DNA of 64,000 nt, taken from Chara braunii (lineage: Eukaryota; Streptophyta; Charophyceae; Charales; Characeae). Shown here piece after piece: positions 48,285 to 59,802 of the stretch (position 1 is its first letter; each line of letters opens with the position of its first letter). The notes under the pieces are model-generated. The model was given only the letters and a program-made list of their open reading frames with translations. It was not told the DNA's origin and searched no databases. Position numbers and translations under genes: made by a program. The stretch spans positions 809,046 through 873,045 of the forward strand of contig BFEA01000520.1 in NCBI GenBank assembly GCA_003427395.1, written 5' to 3'.

Positions 48285-48735
48285 TCCTTTAAAACAAAGA
48301 AAATTTCGGCAGCGCTTCCCGTAGGAAAAATGTCTTTCCAGAATTTATATACGCTCAGATGTGAAAAACAAAAATAATCTGTAACTCTGGAAAGTCAAAT
48401 TTTGTCTCTACTCCCTGAATTAGTAGAAATTTGGGCAGCACTCCCTTTAGAAAAGTGCTTTCCAAAAATTTATATAAAGTGAAGCTCAGACTTCGAGAAT
48501 AACTTTGACTTCTCAAAGTTCAATTTTGTCAACTCCCTGAATTAGCAAAATTTGGGCATCACTCCCTTTAAAAAAGGAGACTTTCCAGATTTTTATTAGG
48601 TCAGATACAAAGAAAAGACAAGTTGGACTTTGACAAGTCAAAAATTGACGAACTCCTTGGATTTGCAGAAATTTCGGCAGCGCTTACCGTTGAGAAAGTA
48701 GCTTGCCAAGATTTATACAAGCCAAGTACAAATCC
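48285..48735 (+). repeat. About 122 bp tandem repeat, four copies
   Basis: AAATTT(C/G)GGCAGCRCTYCC recurs at 48301, 48427, 48548 and 48669, each followed by GAAAA and CTTTCCARA(A)TTTAT. A Ser/Leu-free AT-rich sequence with no frame. Confidence 0.85.
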
Positions 48736-48999
48736 CAGAAAATGCGAAAATTAATCTAAGTAAAAAAAACTTAGCTCAGAAAAATGCAGGAATTGAGCTA
48801 ACTTCTATCGCTCTTTCACGTGGCGAGCCTCTAAAGCAACTACCTGTCAACCTGAAACTCAAACCAAGTAGTAACCTCACTCAGCCACATGCAGACCAAG
48901 CCACAAAGGTAAGTACTCTCACCATCCCAAGCTGAAAATCTCATCAATTGTAGTTCATGCTCCTTCTGTGAATTACCCCTTTGTACCCTACTTTCATAA

Positions 49000-49867
49000 G
49001 GTATAGGTCAGACCACTTGAACTTACAGAGCGCGCCCAACTTAGGCAGGCCTAAAGTCAGATCATCTAAACTTATAGAGCGCATCTGACTTTGCCAAATA
49101 TACACAAAACAGAGGGCACAACTACTTCTCTCTTCTTTGGGCATGTGACTAGACCACTCTAGTCGCCCTGAACTGTTTAAATAGCCAAGTCGTATATATC
49201 TCTTTGAACTTAATCTTCAAAGTGGAGATAGGCCTGAGCCGCTCAACTTAGAACATTGCTCAGTCTGCCCAGGCTTACCTTCAATTATATCTCTTACTTA
49301 TACTCTCTTCTGTTGTGATAAGTTATAGCCAGATTACCTAAACTTATAGAGCGGCCTGACTAGCCTGTTCTTAATAACATAATAATATAATATAACCAAA
49401 TTATGACCATTGGGTTCCAATATGTGCGAGGCATTGCGTCAAACTACCTAAACTTATAAAGCGGTTTGCCTGCTGCCAAAATTGCTCCCTCAGAATAAAA
49501 CAGGAGAAAGGCTGAACCACCTAAACTTACAGAGCAGTTCAGACCTCCTCATTCAAAACTAAAGAAACTTGAAGGAAAGCCCCAAGTAAACAAGGCGACG
49601 TAAGGTACCTAAACTTATAGAGCGCCTTGAGTTCCTGAAAATCACTCACAGTCAGACCCTCACAAGTCAGAGCAGTCAGATCACCTAAACTTATAGAGCG
49701 TCCTGACTATCCATGCACTTCACAGCACTGGGTCTCCCCAAACTTATGGGGACTTCCCAACCTCCAAAGCCATCAGGCCACCTAAACTTATAGAGCGGTC
49801 TGATGCTCCATGCAAACCAAAATAAACAAAGCGCTGGACTTCCCCAAACTTATGGGGACCTCCCAGC
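49000..49867 (+). repeat. Family of about 11 short hairpins with a common loop
   Basis: CCTAAACTTATAGAGC or variants recur at about 49013, 49061, 49240, 49337, 49446, 49520, 49608, 49683, 49739, 49780 and 49845, outside any fixed tandem unit. The flanks pair. AAGTCAGAT/ATCTGACTT (49054-49062/49083-49091) makes 9 pairs. CTGAAC/GTTCAG is at 49512/49537, CAAAC/GTTTG at 49440/49464, CTGAGC/GCTCAG at 49234/49258, and CATCAGGCC/GGTCTGATG at 49771/49797. Two members use TCCCC/GGGGA with an eight-base AAACTTAT loop (49735-49752 and 49841-49858). Stems differ in sequence but still pair, so structure seems to be kept. A few members (49000-49040, 49331-49360) pair poorly. Function unknown. Confidence 0.6.
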
Positions 49868-49869
49868 CT

Positions 49870-52630
49870 CAACGACCCAATCAGTCTACACACAAAACTG
49901 CCTTCCTCCCAATCTTCCCCCAGATACAACCCCTTTTCTTATACAAATCTGCTTTCACATAGCCAACAAACTTGAAATTGAGGTTGCACACACATTCCTT
50001 TACCTTAGTCTGACCTATGGCCTGAAAGTCAAACCAAAATCAGGTACAGGGTTCACGACATACGCTCAGTCAACCATAGAAAGAGGTACAGGTAGGGGTT
50101 ATAACTGGGTTTATAGAGTGAGTCAGGGAATTACCACTCAGTTCCCTGCCTCCAGGACTCCTCCTGAGTCCCGGCAGAGCTCCTGCAATCGGTGGGGCAA
50201 ACCTCCCATAAAGGCCTTAGCGCGGATCACGGGTCACAAGTCCGCCTGCCGCCTTCCTCTCAGAACCCAAAGCCAGACTTAGAGTAAGAAGGGCAAAAGG
50301 AGAAAGTTTGAGACTCTCAGATCCAAGGCAGGTGCACATCTACTCGCGGGAGAGGGCCTCGTTATCTTGATGCGCCTGAGGGCCTCACAATGATGGCCAA
50401 ACACGCAATAGCTGGATCACTTCTAACACCCAACAGTCGAGGCTATCCTTCTGACGACTCCCTGTTTCACAGCAGCCACCCCTTTTGCATCCTCCCCTCT
50501 TAGCCCAGTTGCTGGCGCACAGCGGGCCGTAGTAATTAACAGTAGTCGCGGTGGTATTCGAGTAATACACATCAGTAGCAGCCGCCCGCAGTTGGCCATG
50601 GTCCTTAGACACAGCAATCTGCACACAGCACGCCGCTGACAATCCGTGCATGGTCGGTAGCAATAGTAGTTGTGCATGCCTAAAAACAGCAACAGTTGTT
50701 CCTGCCTGGCGGCCAAACACAGCCAAGGTACACAGTGGCGGTCAATAGGGACAATTGCAGTGATATTGTGTGCCCGGATGCCGCAGACCGTAGCTTATGC
50801 AGCAGAAGCCCGTGATGAACACGCAGCCACAACTTATGCGTGATATGCAGCAACAACCTCTTTTGCAGTTCAATCACTTCTCCTAATATCCCACTCTCGT
50901 TCCCCGTAATGGAGCCGCAATCCCATGACCCTAAACAGCCACCGTTTTCACGGCATCACCCAAAGCGGTAGCGACGAGCCGGCTCAACTACAGCACCCTT
51001 CTTCCACAGGCCATCTTTACACCCTGCGCAATAATTCACTGTGGGGAGCAACAACTGCTGACTCCTTGAGCAAGTGGTGATGACGTTGTAACCAGCCCAA
51101 ACATCGATAGCCGAGAGTGGCAAGCCGATCGGCTCTCCTGAAGGTGAGTGCCAGCCGGCAGCTATGGCTTCAACTCACATGTCAGGTTAGCGCCCGGCTC
51201 GGCGTCGCAGTTCAGTTCCTGGTCCACCCCGCATCGCCTTCACCGAGTTAAGCATACCTTATTTTTTCTCTCTCTCCCTTACATCGCTCCTTTTTTTTTG
51301 TGTGAGTGTAATCCCTCACCAGCGAGATGGGCACCACACTGGCCAACAGGTAAGTCCCCGACCTCATGGCCAGCTTCTCACCTCCCCCGCTACTGTAGTG
51401 AACGAAACGAGTGAACCTCTCACTACACGGTGGGAAGGTGCATTGTTGATCTCCCAACCTGTACCCGCTGCCCTCACTGACCTGCCGAACGACGCATCGG
51501 CCAACAGGTAAACACATGACCCCCTCCAACACGCCCCGCCCCCCCGTCACTCACGTCGATCGCAGGAGCAAAGCCGGATGAACGTTACTGTCGAAGCCGA
51601 CTAGGCATGTTGACACTTTAACTAGTTCATTTTCCCTGGGCGCAGCCTATGTTCAACACGACACACAATTTGCACCCCCATTGCCAAATCGACTACAACA
51701 CCCGATTCGCAGTGCCTGAATACCCCCACTTTGCTTCTTTGTTCACTCGATCTCGTGCAGAATCGAGCGAGGTCTTCATTTTTTAGTCTTTGCCACATCT
51801 GCTTCCGCAATCGCTTCGCGCACGACCTTCCCTACTAGAGTCTTCTTACACTAACTTTTTGTTAAAACTGACCTCACCACTGCACTCGCCCTATACCAAA
51901 ACCCCCACCTAACATCTTCCCTAATCCAAATTTATGGAGGATCGAGCAATTACCCTGTCCTTTTCTCGTCGTCCCCTCTTCTTCTTCGTCTAGACTTGCG
52001 AATGGACCTGGTCGCAGATCGCATCCAGGTGCATCCCCCTTTTCCCATTGCTTCCTCCTTCCCATGTACTCCGCTCCCCCTTCCGCTTGGCTCCTCGTTG
52101 CTCCCCTCGGCCCAACAGCGTACAAATGCGCCTTGCCGACCGACCTCCGTCGTCCCCCTCCCTGCTGGTAAGTAGCCGACGCAGTCAGCCAGCCGTCCGG
52201 CGCCCACAACTATGCAACGCTACCCATCCTGCCTCCTCTGCCGAGCGCATCTCGGCGCAACCTCCGTCCAGGTTCACCAGCCCCTTCTCTGCTGCCCAGC
52301 CTTTGCCCGTAATCCCTTCATGCACCTGGTCCATTCTCCAGCCCGGGCTCCGTCCTCCCCTCTCCCATTCAGCCTGTCACTGCGGTGCCAGTCGTCCCGC
52401 CCGCTTGCTCCACCTGCCAGCTCCGAATGAACCCGACGCGAAAACGCGCCTCGGCTCATCCCCTCCCTTACCAGTCCCTCCGCCACGTCCTCACTCACTC
52501 CGAACTCGGCAGCTCGGGTGCTCCGTAGCTCTGCGAGTGCCTCCTAACGCTACTCTGCGCAGGTATCCAGCTCGGAGCGAGAATCGTCGACCGAGAGGTG
52601 GGAAAAAGCCCAGGGAGCTCGGCCGGTTCC
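49870..52630. other. Interval without a supported gene
   Basis: Within the nested insertion. Frames of 60-113 codons on both strands show no family I recognise. GGCCAACAGGTAA occurs twice (51337-51355 and 51499-51514), looking like repeated AG|GTAA junctions. A T run with CT-rich sequence lies at 51262-51300. 52000-52630 is a Pro/Ser-rich, C-rich stretch. Confidence 0.5.
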
Positions 52631-52634
52631 CCTT

Positions 52635-52712
52635 TTATGCGTGTCATCCTTGCGCAGGGGCCATGCTAATCTCCTCTGTATTGTTCCAATTTTTGCGAAT
52701 GTCGCGAAGGGC
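52635..52712 (-). pseudogene. U6 snRNA-like sequence, copy 1
   Basis: On the minus strand it keeps the diagnostic U6 core: AAATTGGAACAATACAGAGG, then AGATTAGCATGGCCCCTGCG, then CAAGGATGACACGCATAAA. U6 is the catalytic RNA of the spliceosome. ACAGAGA reads ACAGAGG, the AGC triad and internal stem-loop bases are intact, and the 5' stem (CCCTTCG) is partly changed. The 3' end departs after GCATAAA, with no T-run terminator there. No TATA box or upstream element precedes it. It is therefore a pseudogene or a captured fragment. Confidence 0.75.
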
Positions 52713-52960
52713 TCTTACCGGCTTAGCGCCCGCCAACGGCCCTTCAGAGCTCGGGGGTCTCAGGGCCACCCCGCCCTGATAGGTCTGCGCACGAACTTGG
52801 CCCTGCCTACGTCTAGCTTCGCTCCTAAACTCCCTTACACCACCCCCACTCAGTGGCAAGTGACCCCCCCGCTTTTTTTTTTTTTTTTACACGTACCCGG
52901 CCTGTCCTACGACCGGGTCTATTCCCTACTATTTTTTTCTCTTTTTTTTTTTGTAAGTGG

Positions 52961-53031
52961 TACCCCTGCGTAGCGGGCCAAGCAAATCTTTCTCGATATT
53001 GCCCCAAGTCTTCGCGGATGCCCCGAAGGGC
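52961..53031 (-). pseudogene. U6-derived sequence, copy 2 (degenerate)
   Basis: Minus-strand GCCCTTCGGGGCATCCGCGA, then CTTGGGGCAATATCGAGAAA, aligns with copy 1 and with U6 (CCTTCGGGGACATCC is closer to real U6 than in copy 1). The downstream core is eroded. Flanking plus-strand sequence (TTAACCGCGGTAGGCGCC against CTTACCGGCTTAGCGCC) is also shared with copy 1, so a larger unit was duplicated. Confidence 0.5.
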
Positions 53032-53139
53032 TTTAACCGCGGTAGGCGCCCCGTGGTGCCCCCAAAGGCCATTTGCCCATTTTTCCCCGAATCACATCCG
53101 GGTTCATCCCCGGACTTTCACGCACGTTCCTTGCCCCGT

Positions 53140-53193
53140 GACCACGCGTATCCCCTGTTTGTTGCCCCAGATTCTGCTGACATCCCGAATGAC
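53140..53193 (-). pseudogene. U6-derived sequence, copy 3 (very degenerate)
   Basis: Minus-strand CATTCGGGATGTCAGCAGAA, then TCTGGGGCAACA, aligns to copy 2. The following plus-strand GGGCAGCGCCCCCACGGCC matches its flank. It is recognisable only through copies 1 and 2. Confidence 0.35.
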
Positions 53194-53516
53194 GTCACTC
53201 AGGGCAGCGCCCCCACGGCCCGGCCCTACTTTACCAACGAAAAGCAGGGCAGCGGCCAGTACTCCCCTGCGCACTGCATATCACCCTGGGCGCCATGACA
53301 CATTGACACGCCCCTCCCTTTAGAGCCAGCAAATCCCCAAACGAGGCCAACCGCCTGGCTATCCACTTAAAATCCCCTGCCATCCAGGCCCGACCCCGCG
53401 CGCCTCTACCCCAGCAGTTCATGGTTACACCCACTAAGTTAGGCGCTTGGGTCTGCGGCCCGGACTCAGAGCCGATGCCGAAACCTTAGTGGGATCTAGA
53501 AATAAGGCAGGAAGCA

Positions 53517-53795
53517 AAAAAAATAATAATAAAAATTAGGACAAATCCCAAAAAAAATAGAAGGGGCACCGCTGGAGAACAGACTGCGGGACCTACCAGT
53601 GCTCCCTTAGTCCTGCGGGGCGGGCCCGCGATCGGATTCCCCTGATAAAAACTAAGGGGGATAGTCCCGTGGGACCCTCAACCCCCCAGCTGCTCGCTGC
53701 TCCGTCGCTCCGGCGCTGTCGTCCACTGGCTTCGAGCCCCGTACCTCTGCCATGCAAGTCCAATACCGTAACCCATAGGGCTAAGCCCAAACCTG
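53517..53795 (-). repeat. tRNA-derived SINE
   Basis: Read on the minus strand, GGCTTAGCCCTATGGGTTACGG is an A-box region and GGGGCTCGAAGCC a B-box region about 45 bp later. The unique body follows and the 3' end is T/A-rich (TTATTATTATTTTTTTT). The tRNA-like head aligns with those at 6228 and 7462. 53796-54240 shows no gene. Confidence 0.55.
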
Positions 53796-56325
53796 GGACT
53801 AATCACACGCAAAATTCACTATAAGACGATGCGGCCCATAACTATGGGCTGGGAAAACAGCCCAAGCCTCCCTTCCACCTCCAAACATACGCGCGGCCAC
53901 CAAGTACCCTCGCCGTCTTGCACAAGTCTCGTCGCGGCCGCCGTTCACACCTCTCCACGTGTCGGACCCACCGCCCGCCGAACTTAATAAGTAAAAAAAA
54001 AACGGATCTTTTAATCCTTAATTTAATCAATACATAAAAGCCAAACCGGGTAAATAAGCCCGACGCTACAATTAAACGTAACCGAAAATATCACACGCGC
54101 GCCTTAAGACTGTGCGCCCACTCACCCTTCCTACTCAGGCGTACCTTAGCCTACATGCGCACGACCATCACATTCCGCGCATGCACATAAACGAATTCTA
54201 AGTTAACCAAACCTTTTTGTTACTTGTAAAACCCAGGGCGCATTCCCTTATAAGGGTATTCGCACCGACACCAATGGCGGGACAACAAAATGAAACTAGT
54301 ATGGAGGAAAATGGCGGGGACTTGGAATGTCCCATGAGAACCATGAGTAAGCAAAAAGAATAATTGTGCAAGCAAACGACACCGTCGAGATCAAGGATCT
54401 AGACGGTGAAAAATATTAGCACCACTAGTGCAAGTGGGCAAGTGAGAGAGTCATGGGAGAAAATAAAGCAAAATAATGATGTTGGGAGGGCTGCCCAGCA
54501 GTCCGAGATATCTTGGAGTAACTAGGCATGAGAAAAGAGAGCCTCAATAGGCTCAACATGAGAAAAAGTGTTGTCCTTAGAAAATCGGAGCGAATGGGGC
54601 TCAAAATTGGACAAACGGAAGCAAAACAAAGACCTCTATAAGCATGGGGGTGACATTGTTGGAATCTGAGATGTAACGGCCAAGCAGCAACCATGAACCT
54701 GACCTTGAATGAGGCCTTACGGCCTAGAAAGAGGGTGCACAACATTTTGACACTTGTAAGTTGTCACAACTGAAAGAAAAAAAAAAAACAAAGAAAAATG
54801 AGAGAGAAATGAGGAAAAATGAGACAAAAAAGGAGAAAAGAGTGGAGGAGAGTGTGCCGGCCTATTGGGACCTGCACAGTAGGGACTGGCAGGTCCCAAC
54901 TGTGATCTCATCCCTCCTAGAATAAGGGAGGGCAATCCGGATTGTAAAGATAGGGCCCTTGGGGCCATATCTCAATAAAATCTGAATTAAAAAACAGAAA
55001 ATGAGAGAAAATGCAAAAAGGAAATGACCGGCTTTCTTTTGGACCATGGATCTGAGATCAGATCTCATTGTGGAGAGAAACTAGCCATTTTTTGTGGGCC
55101 ATCTCAAAACGGCTAGCTGCGGAATGAGGTGGCAACCCAGAATGGAAAGAAACAAAAGAGGGAAAAAGACGAAACTGTGCATTTGGCCCAAAAAAAGAGC
55201 CAGATGCACCAAAAATTGAAAAAGTGGACTTAGAGGCTCAAAATTGAAGCAAGGGCTACTAGGGGGTGACACGGATTATTGCTAGCCTTGGATCTCAGCC
55301 AGATCCAAGGCTGAAAATATGCCGCTCCATGGAAAAATATCTCGGCCTACCAAAAATGAAGTACAAACTGAAAAAATCGAGAAAAAAACCCACAAGGCCT
55401 TTTTCTTTCAAGTAAAATTGCCCCTTGGGCATTAGGACCCAAGGAGGCAGTATTTGTGAGGTAAAAAAGAGGCTGGAGTAGGCCAAGAGGCAATCCGAGT
55501 TGGTACCAACCACTCGGACTGCATGTACTTGGCCAAAAAAAAGCTCGGGTACCTTCAGAAAGGCCTAGTAGTGGAATTTTGCCTTGGGGGTACCTCGGTT
55601 CACCTCAAGGCTCATGGGGAGGCTCATGGCCTGGCCGGACTGCTGGTTTCAGCCTAGATAAGTTGGGAATTCAGTCTGCCAGTTTCACAATTGCATGAGG
55701 AGTGCCCATGCTGCCCAAATGAGCTCATGAGAACACTCTTTCACTTGGAGAGAGAAGAGGAGAGCCCATGCTAGTTTGAAAGTTTGGTGGAGGTCATGAG
55801 CTAGGGAGAGGAGCTCTGGAGACTAGAGGTAGTGAGGCTGGCACTAGGGGAGGTGATTTGTTATAGCCCCCTGGGTGTGAGGAAGAGAAAGAGGCTAGAG
55901 GAAGCCTCATTAGCCCTCCTAGAGAGGAGGACTCCATAGTCATGGTGATGGGAGCTTGAGGCAACTTGGGAAGAGGTGAGAAAAGAAGGAGAGAGGCTTG
56001 AAGAAGGAGGGAGTCATAGCCAAGGAGGAGTTGTGCAAGGAGGAGGAAAGCCTCATCAAGATTGAGACTTCATCTCCAAGACATTAACAAGGTGAGTGGA
56101 AAGAAGAGGATGCATCATCTTCCTCATCTTTTTCATCTCCTTCTTCTTCGTCTTCTTCTTCTCCTTCCCCTTTTTCTTCTCCTTCTTATTCTTCTTCTTC
56201 CCCTTCTTCTCTTTATCCTTCTTCTTCTTCTTCTTCTTCCTCCTCTCCTTCTCCTTATTTTCATCTTCTTCTTCTTCTCCTTCTTCTTCTTCACTTTTTC
56301 TTCTTATTGGGATACTCAAACTCTT

Positions 56326-58085
56326 GTTTTTCACTCAGATATAGTAGGTAGTGCTCCGATTCTTCTATGGATAATCTCATCTTGGTTACTTGTGATTTGG
56401 GCTACTCAATCTCTTATTTTTCATCCACACACTAGTAGGTAGTGATCCGATTCTTCTATGGATGATCTCTTGTTAGTTACTTGTGATTTGGGTTACTCAA
56501 ACTCTTGTTTTTCACTCACATACTAGTAGACACTGCTCCAATTCTTCTATGGATGATATCATGTTGGTTATTTGTGATTTGGGCTACTCAAACTCTTGTT
56601 CTTTACTCACATGTTAGTAGGAGATCCTCCGATTCTTCCATGGATGATCTTTTGCTCAAATTTTGTGAGATAGCCTAGTGCAACTCTAGTTTTTCACTCA
56701 CACACTAGTTGGTAGGGTTCCGATTCCTCTGGATGATCTCTTGTTGGATACTTGTGATTTGGGCTACTCAAACTCTTGTTTTTCACTCACATACTAGTGG
56801 GTAGTGCTCCGATTTTTCTATGGATGATCTCATGTTGGTTACTTGTGATTTGGGCTACTCAATCTCTTGTTTTTCATTCACACACACTAGTAGGTAGTGC
56901 TCCAATTCTTGTATGGATGATCTCTTGTTGGTTACTTGGGATTTGAGTTACTCAAACTCTTGTTTTTCACTCACATACTAATAGGTAGAGCGTCGATTCA
57001 TCTATGGATGATGTCATGCTGGTTACTTGTGATTTGGGCTAACTCTTGTTCTTCACTCAAATGTTAGTAGGAGATCCTCCGATTCTTCCATGGATGATCT
57101 CTTGCTCAAATCTTGTGAGATAGCCTAGTGCAACTCTTGTTTTTTCACTGACATACTATTTGGTAATGCTCTGATTCTTTTGTGGATGATCTCTTGTTGG
57201 ATAATTGTGATTTGGGTTACTCATATACTTGCTTTTCACTCACACAGTAGTAGGTAGTCCTCCGATTCTTCTATGGATGATCCCTTGTTGGATACTTGTG
57301 ATTTGAGGTACTCAAACTCTTGTCTCTTGTTTTTCATTCACACACTAGTAGGTAGTGCTCCGATTCTTCTATGAATGATCTCTTGTTGGTTACTTGTGAT
57401 TTGGGCTACTCAAACTCTTGTTTTTCACTCACATACTAGTAGGGAGTGCTCTGATTCTTCTATGGATAATTGTCATGTTGGTTACTTGTGATTTCGGCTG
57501 CTCAAACTCTTGTTCTTCACTCACATGTTAGTAGGAGATCCTCCGATTCTTCGATGGATGATCTCTTGCTAAAATCTTGTGAGATAGTCTAGTGCAACTC
57601 CTATTTTTTTCACTCACACACTAGTAGGTAGTGCACCGCTACTTCCATGGATGATCTTTGATGGAATCTTGGTGATCTAGTCTACTCAAGTTGATGTTTT
57701 TCACTCACACACTAGTAGGTAGTGCACCGCTATTTTCATGGATGATCTTTGATGCAATCTTGGTGATCTAGCCTACTCAAGTTCATGCTTTTCACTCACA
57801 CACTAGTAGGAAGTGCACGCTACTTCCATGGACGATCTTTGATGCAATCTTGGTGATCTAGCCTACTCAAGCTCTTGCTTTTCACTCACACACTAGTAGG
57901 TAGTACACCGCTACTTCCATGGATGATTTTTGATGCAATCTTGGTGATCTAGCCTACTCAAGTTCATGCTTTTCACTCACACACTAGTAGGTAGTGCACC
58001 GCTACTTTGATAGATGACCTTTGGTTCAACCTTGGTGATCTAGCCTACTTAGATTCTTGCTTTCACTCACATGATAGTAGGTGAT
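56326..58085 (+). repeat. Satellite array 1 (3' LTR)
   Basis: Same 91 bp monomers as 27545-29395. The GAGATCC variant is at 56621, 57071 and 57534, spaced 450 and 463 bp, that is five monomers rather than six. The closing block of GTGCACCGCTACTT variants is at 57620-58010. Confidence 0.9.
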
Positions 58086-59580
58086 GGTACGGTTCTTGCT
58101 TAGATGATTTGTTCTCTATGTGCATGTGCTTTCCACTAGCTCTACCTTCTCGTTGTCGAGTTCATGCTGAATGTGATGTTCCCGATCTTACTTAGTTGAT
58201 CTCTTCCATATGTGCATGTGTTTTTCACTAGTTCTAGCTTCTCATTGTCATGTTCATGTGTATTGAGGTGTTCCGGTTCTTACTTAGATGATCTCTCCTC
58301 TATGTGTATGTGCTCTCCACGAGCTCTAGATTCTCATTGTCAAGTTCATGCTTGATGTGATGTTCCGGATCTTACTTAGTTGATCTTCCCTCCATGTACA
58401 TTTACTTTCCATTAGTTCTAGCTTCTCATTGTCATGTTCATGTGTGTTGAGATGTTCCGGTTCTTACTTAGATGATCTCTCCTCTATGTGCATGTTCTTT
58501 TCACTAGTCCTGCTTCTCATTGTCATGTTCATGTATGTTATGATGTTCTGGGTCTTACTTAGTTGATCTCTTCTCTATGTGCATGTGTTTTCCGCTAGTT
58601 CTAGCTTCTTATTGTCATGTTCATCTGTGTTGTGATGTTACGGTTTCTACTTAGTTGATCTTTCCTCCATGTGCATATGCTTTTCACTAGTTCTAGCTTC
58701 TCATTGTCATATTCATATGTGTTGAGAAGTTCCGGTTCTTATTTAGTTGATCTCACCTCTATGTGCATGTGCCTTTCACCAGTTGTAGCTCCTCATTGTC
58801 ATGTTCATGTGTGTTGTGATGTTCCGGTTCCTACTTAGTTGATCTTTCTTCTATGTGCATGTGCTTTTCACTAGTTCTAGCTTCTCATTGTCAAGTTCTT
58901 TTGTGTTATGATGTTCCGGTTTCTACTTAGTTGATCTCACCTCTATGTGCATGTGTCGTTCACTAGTTCTAGCTTCTTGTTGGCAAGCTCATGCATGTTG
59001 TGATGTTCCGGTTCCTACTTAGTTGATCTCTCCTCTATGTGCATGTGTTTTTCACTAACTCTAGCTTCTCATTGTCAAAGTTCATGTATGTTGTGTTGTT
59101 CAATTCTCCACTTGGTTGATCTCTCCTCTATGTGTGTATGTTTTTCGCTAGTTCTAGCTTCTAATTGTCAAGTTCATTTGTGTTGTGATGTTCCGGTTTC
59201 TACTTGGTTGATCTCTCCTCTATGGGCATATGCTTTTCGCTAGTTCTAGTTTTAATTGTCAAGTTCATTTGTCTTGTGATGTTCCGGTTCCTACTTAGTT
59301 GATCTTTCCTCCATGTGCATGTGCGTTTCACTAGTTATAGCTTCTCATTGGCAAGCTCATGCATGTTGTGATATTCCGGTTCATACTTAGTGATCTCTCC
59401 TCTATGTGCATATGCTTTCCGCTAGTTCTAGCTCCTCATTGTCATGATCATGTGGGTTGTGATGTTTCGGTTTCTACTTAATCGATCTCTGCCCTATGTG
59501 AATGTGTTTTTCACAAGTTCTAGCTTCTCATTGGCAAGATCATGTGTGTTGAAGTATTCAGTTCATACTTAGTTGACCTT
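58086..59580 (+). repeat. Satellite array 2 (3' LTR)
   Basis: About 16 monomers of 92 bp, against about 31 in the 5' LTR. The hybrid first monomer is conserved. The two-type alternation is mostly lost with the missing copies. Confidence 0.9.
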
Positions 59581-59639
59581 TCACTATGGGGTGGGTGACC
59601 GACATTTGGCTGCTACTACGGGGTGATGATTTGATTAGG

Positions 59640-59746
59640 AGAAATCTCTTCTCTCTCTCTTTCTCCCTCTCTCTCTTTCTCTTTCTCTCTCCCTCTCCTC
59701 TCTCTTGCTCTCTCTCTCTTTCTCTGTCTCCCTCTCTCTCTCTCTC

Positions 59747-59800
<54 letters not shown>
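59640..59800. repeat. (CT)n-rich tract
   Basis: Interrupted CTCT/CTTT sequence, pure at 59756-59799, upstream of the 3' LTR acceptor. Confidence 0.95.

Positions 59801-59802
<2 letters not shown>

Larger units (their letters stand above)
45957..54270. mobile_element. Unclassified 8.3 kb insertion in the 3' LTR
   Basis: LTR similarity stops after GTCGGAAAACG and resumes at CCAATGGCGGGACAA. The right end, read on the minus strand, is TGTCGGTGCGAATACCCTTA, which resembles the LTR heads at 5668 and 6928. An LTR-type or LTR-derived origin in minus orientation is therefore likely. No matching second end, polyprotein or target duplication was found. It contains 120 bp repeats, a hairpin family, U6-like copies and a SINE. 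The exact left end is uncertain by about 20 bp. Confidence 0.5.

Noticed and set aside
52635-52712. Functional U6 snRNA gene
   Set aside because: No TATA or upstream element, altered 5' stem, missing 3' end and T-run terminator.
53418-53500. 5S rRNA-like stretch (CTAAGTTAGGCGCTTGGGTC)
   Set aside because: Only a short resemblance to the 5S A-box region; flanks do not align and no C box is seen.
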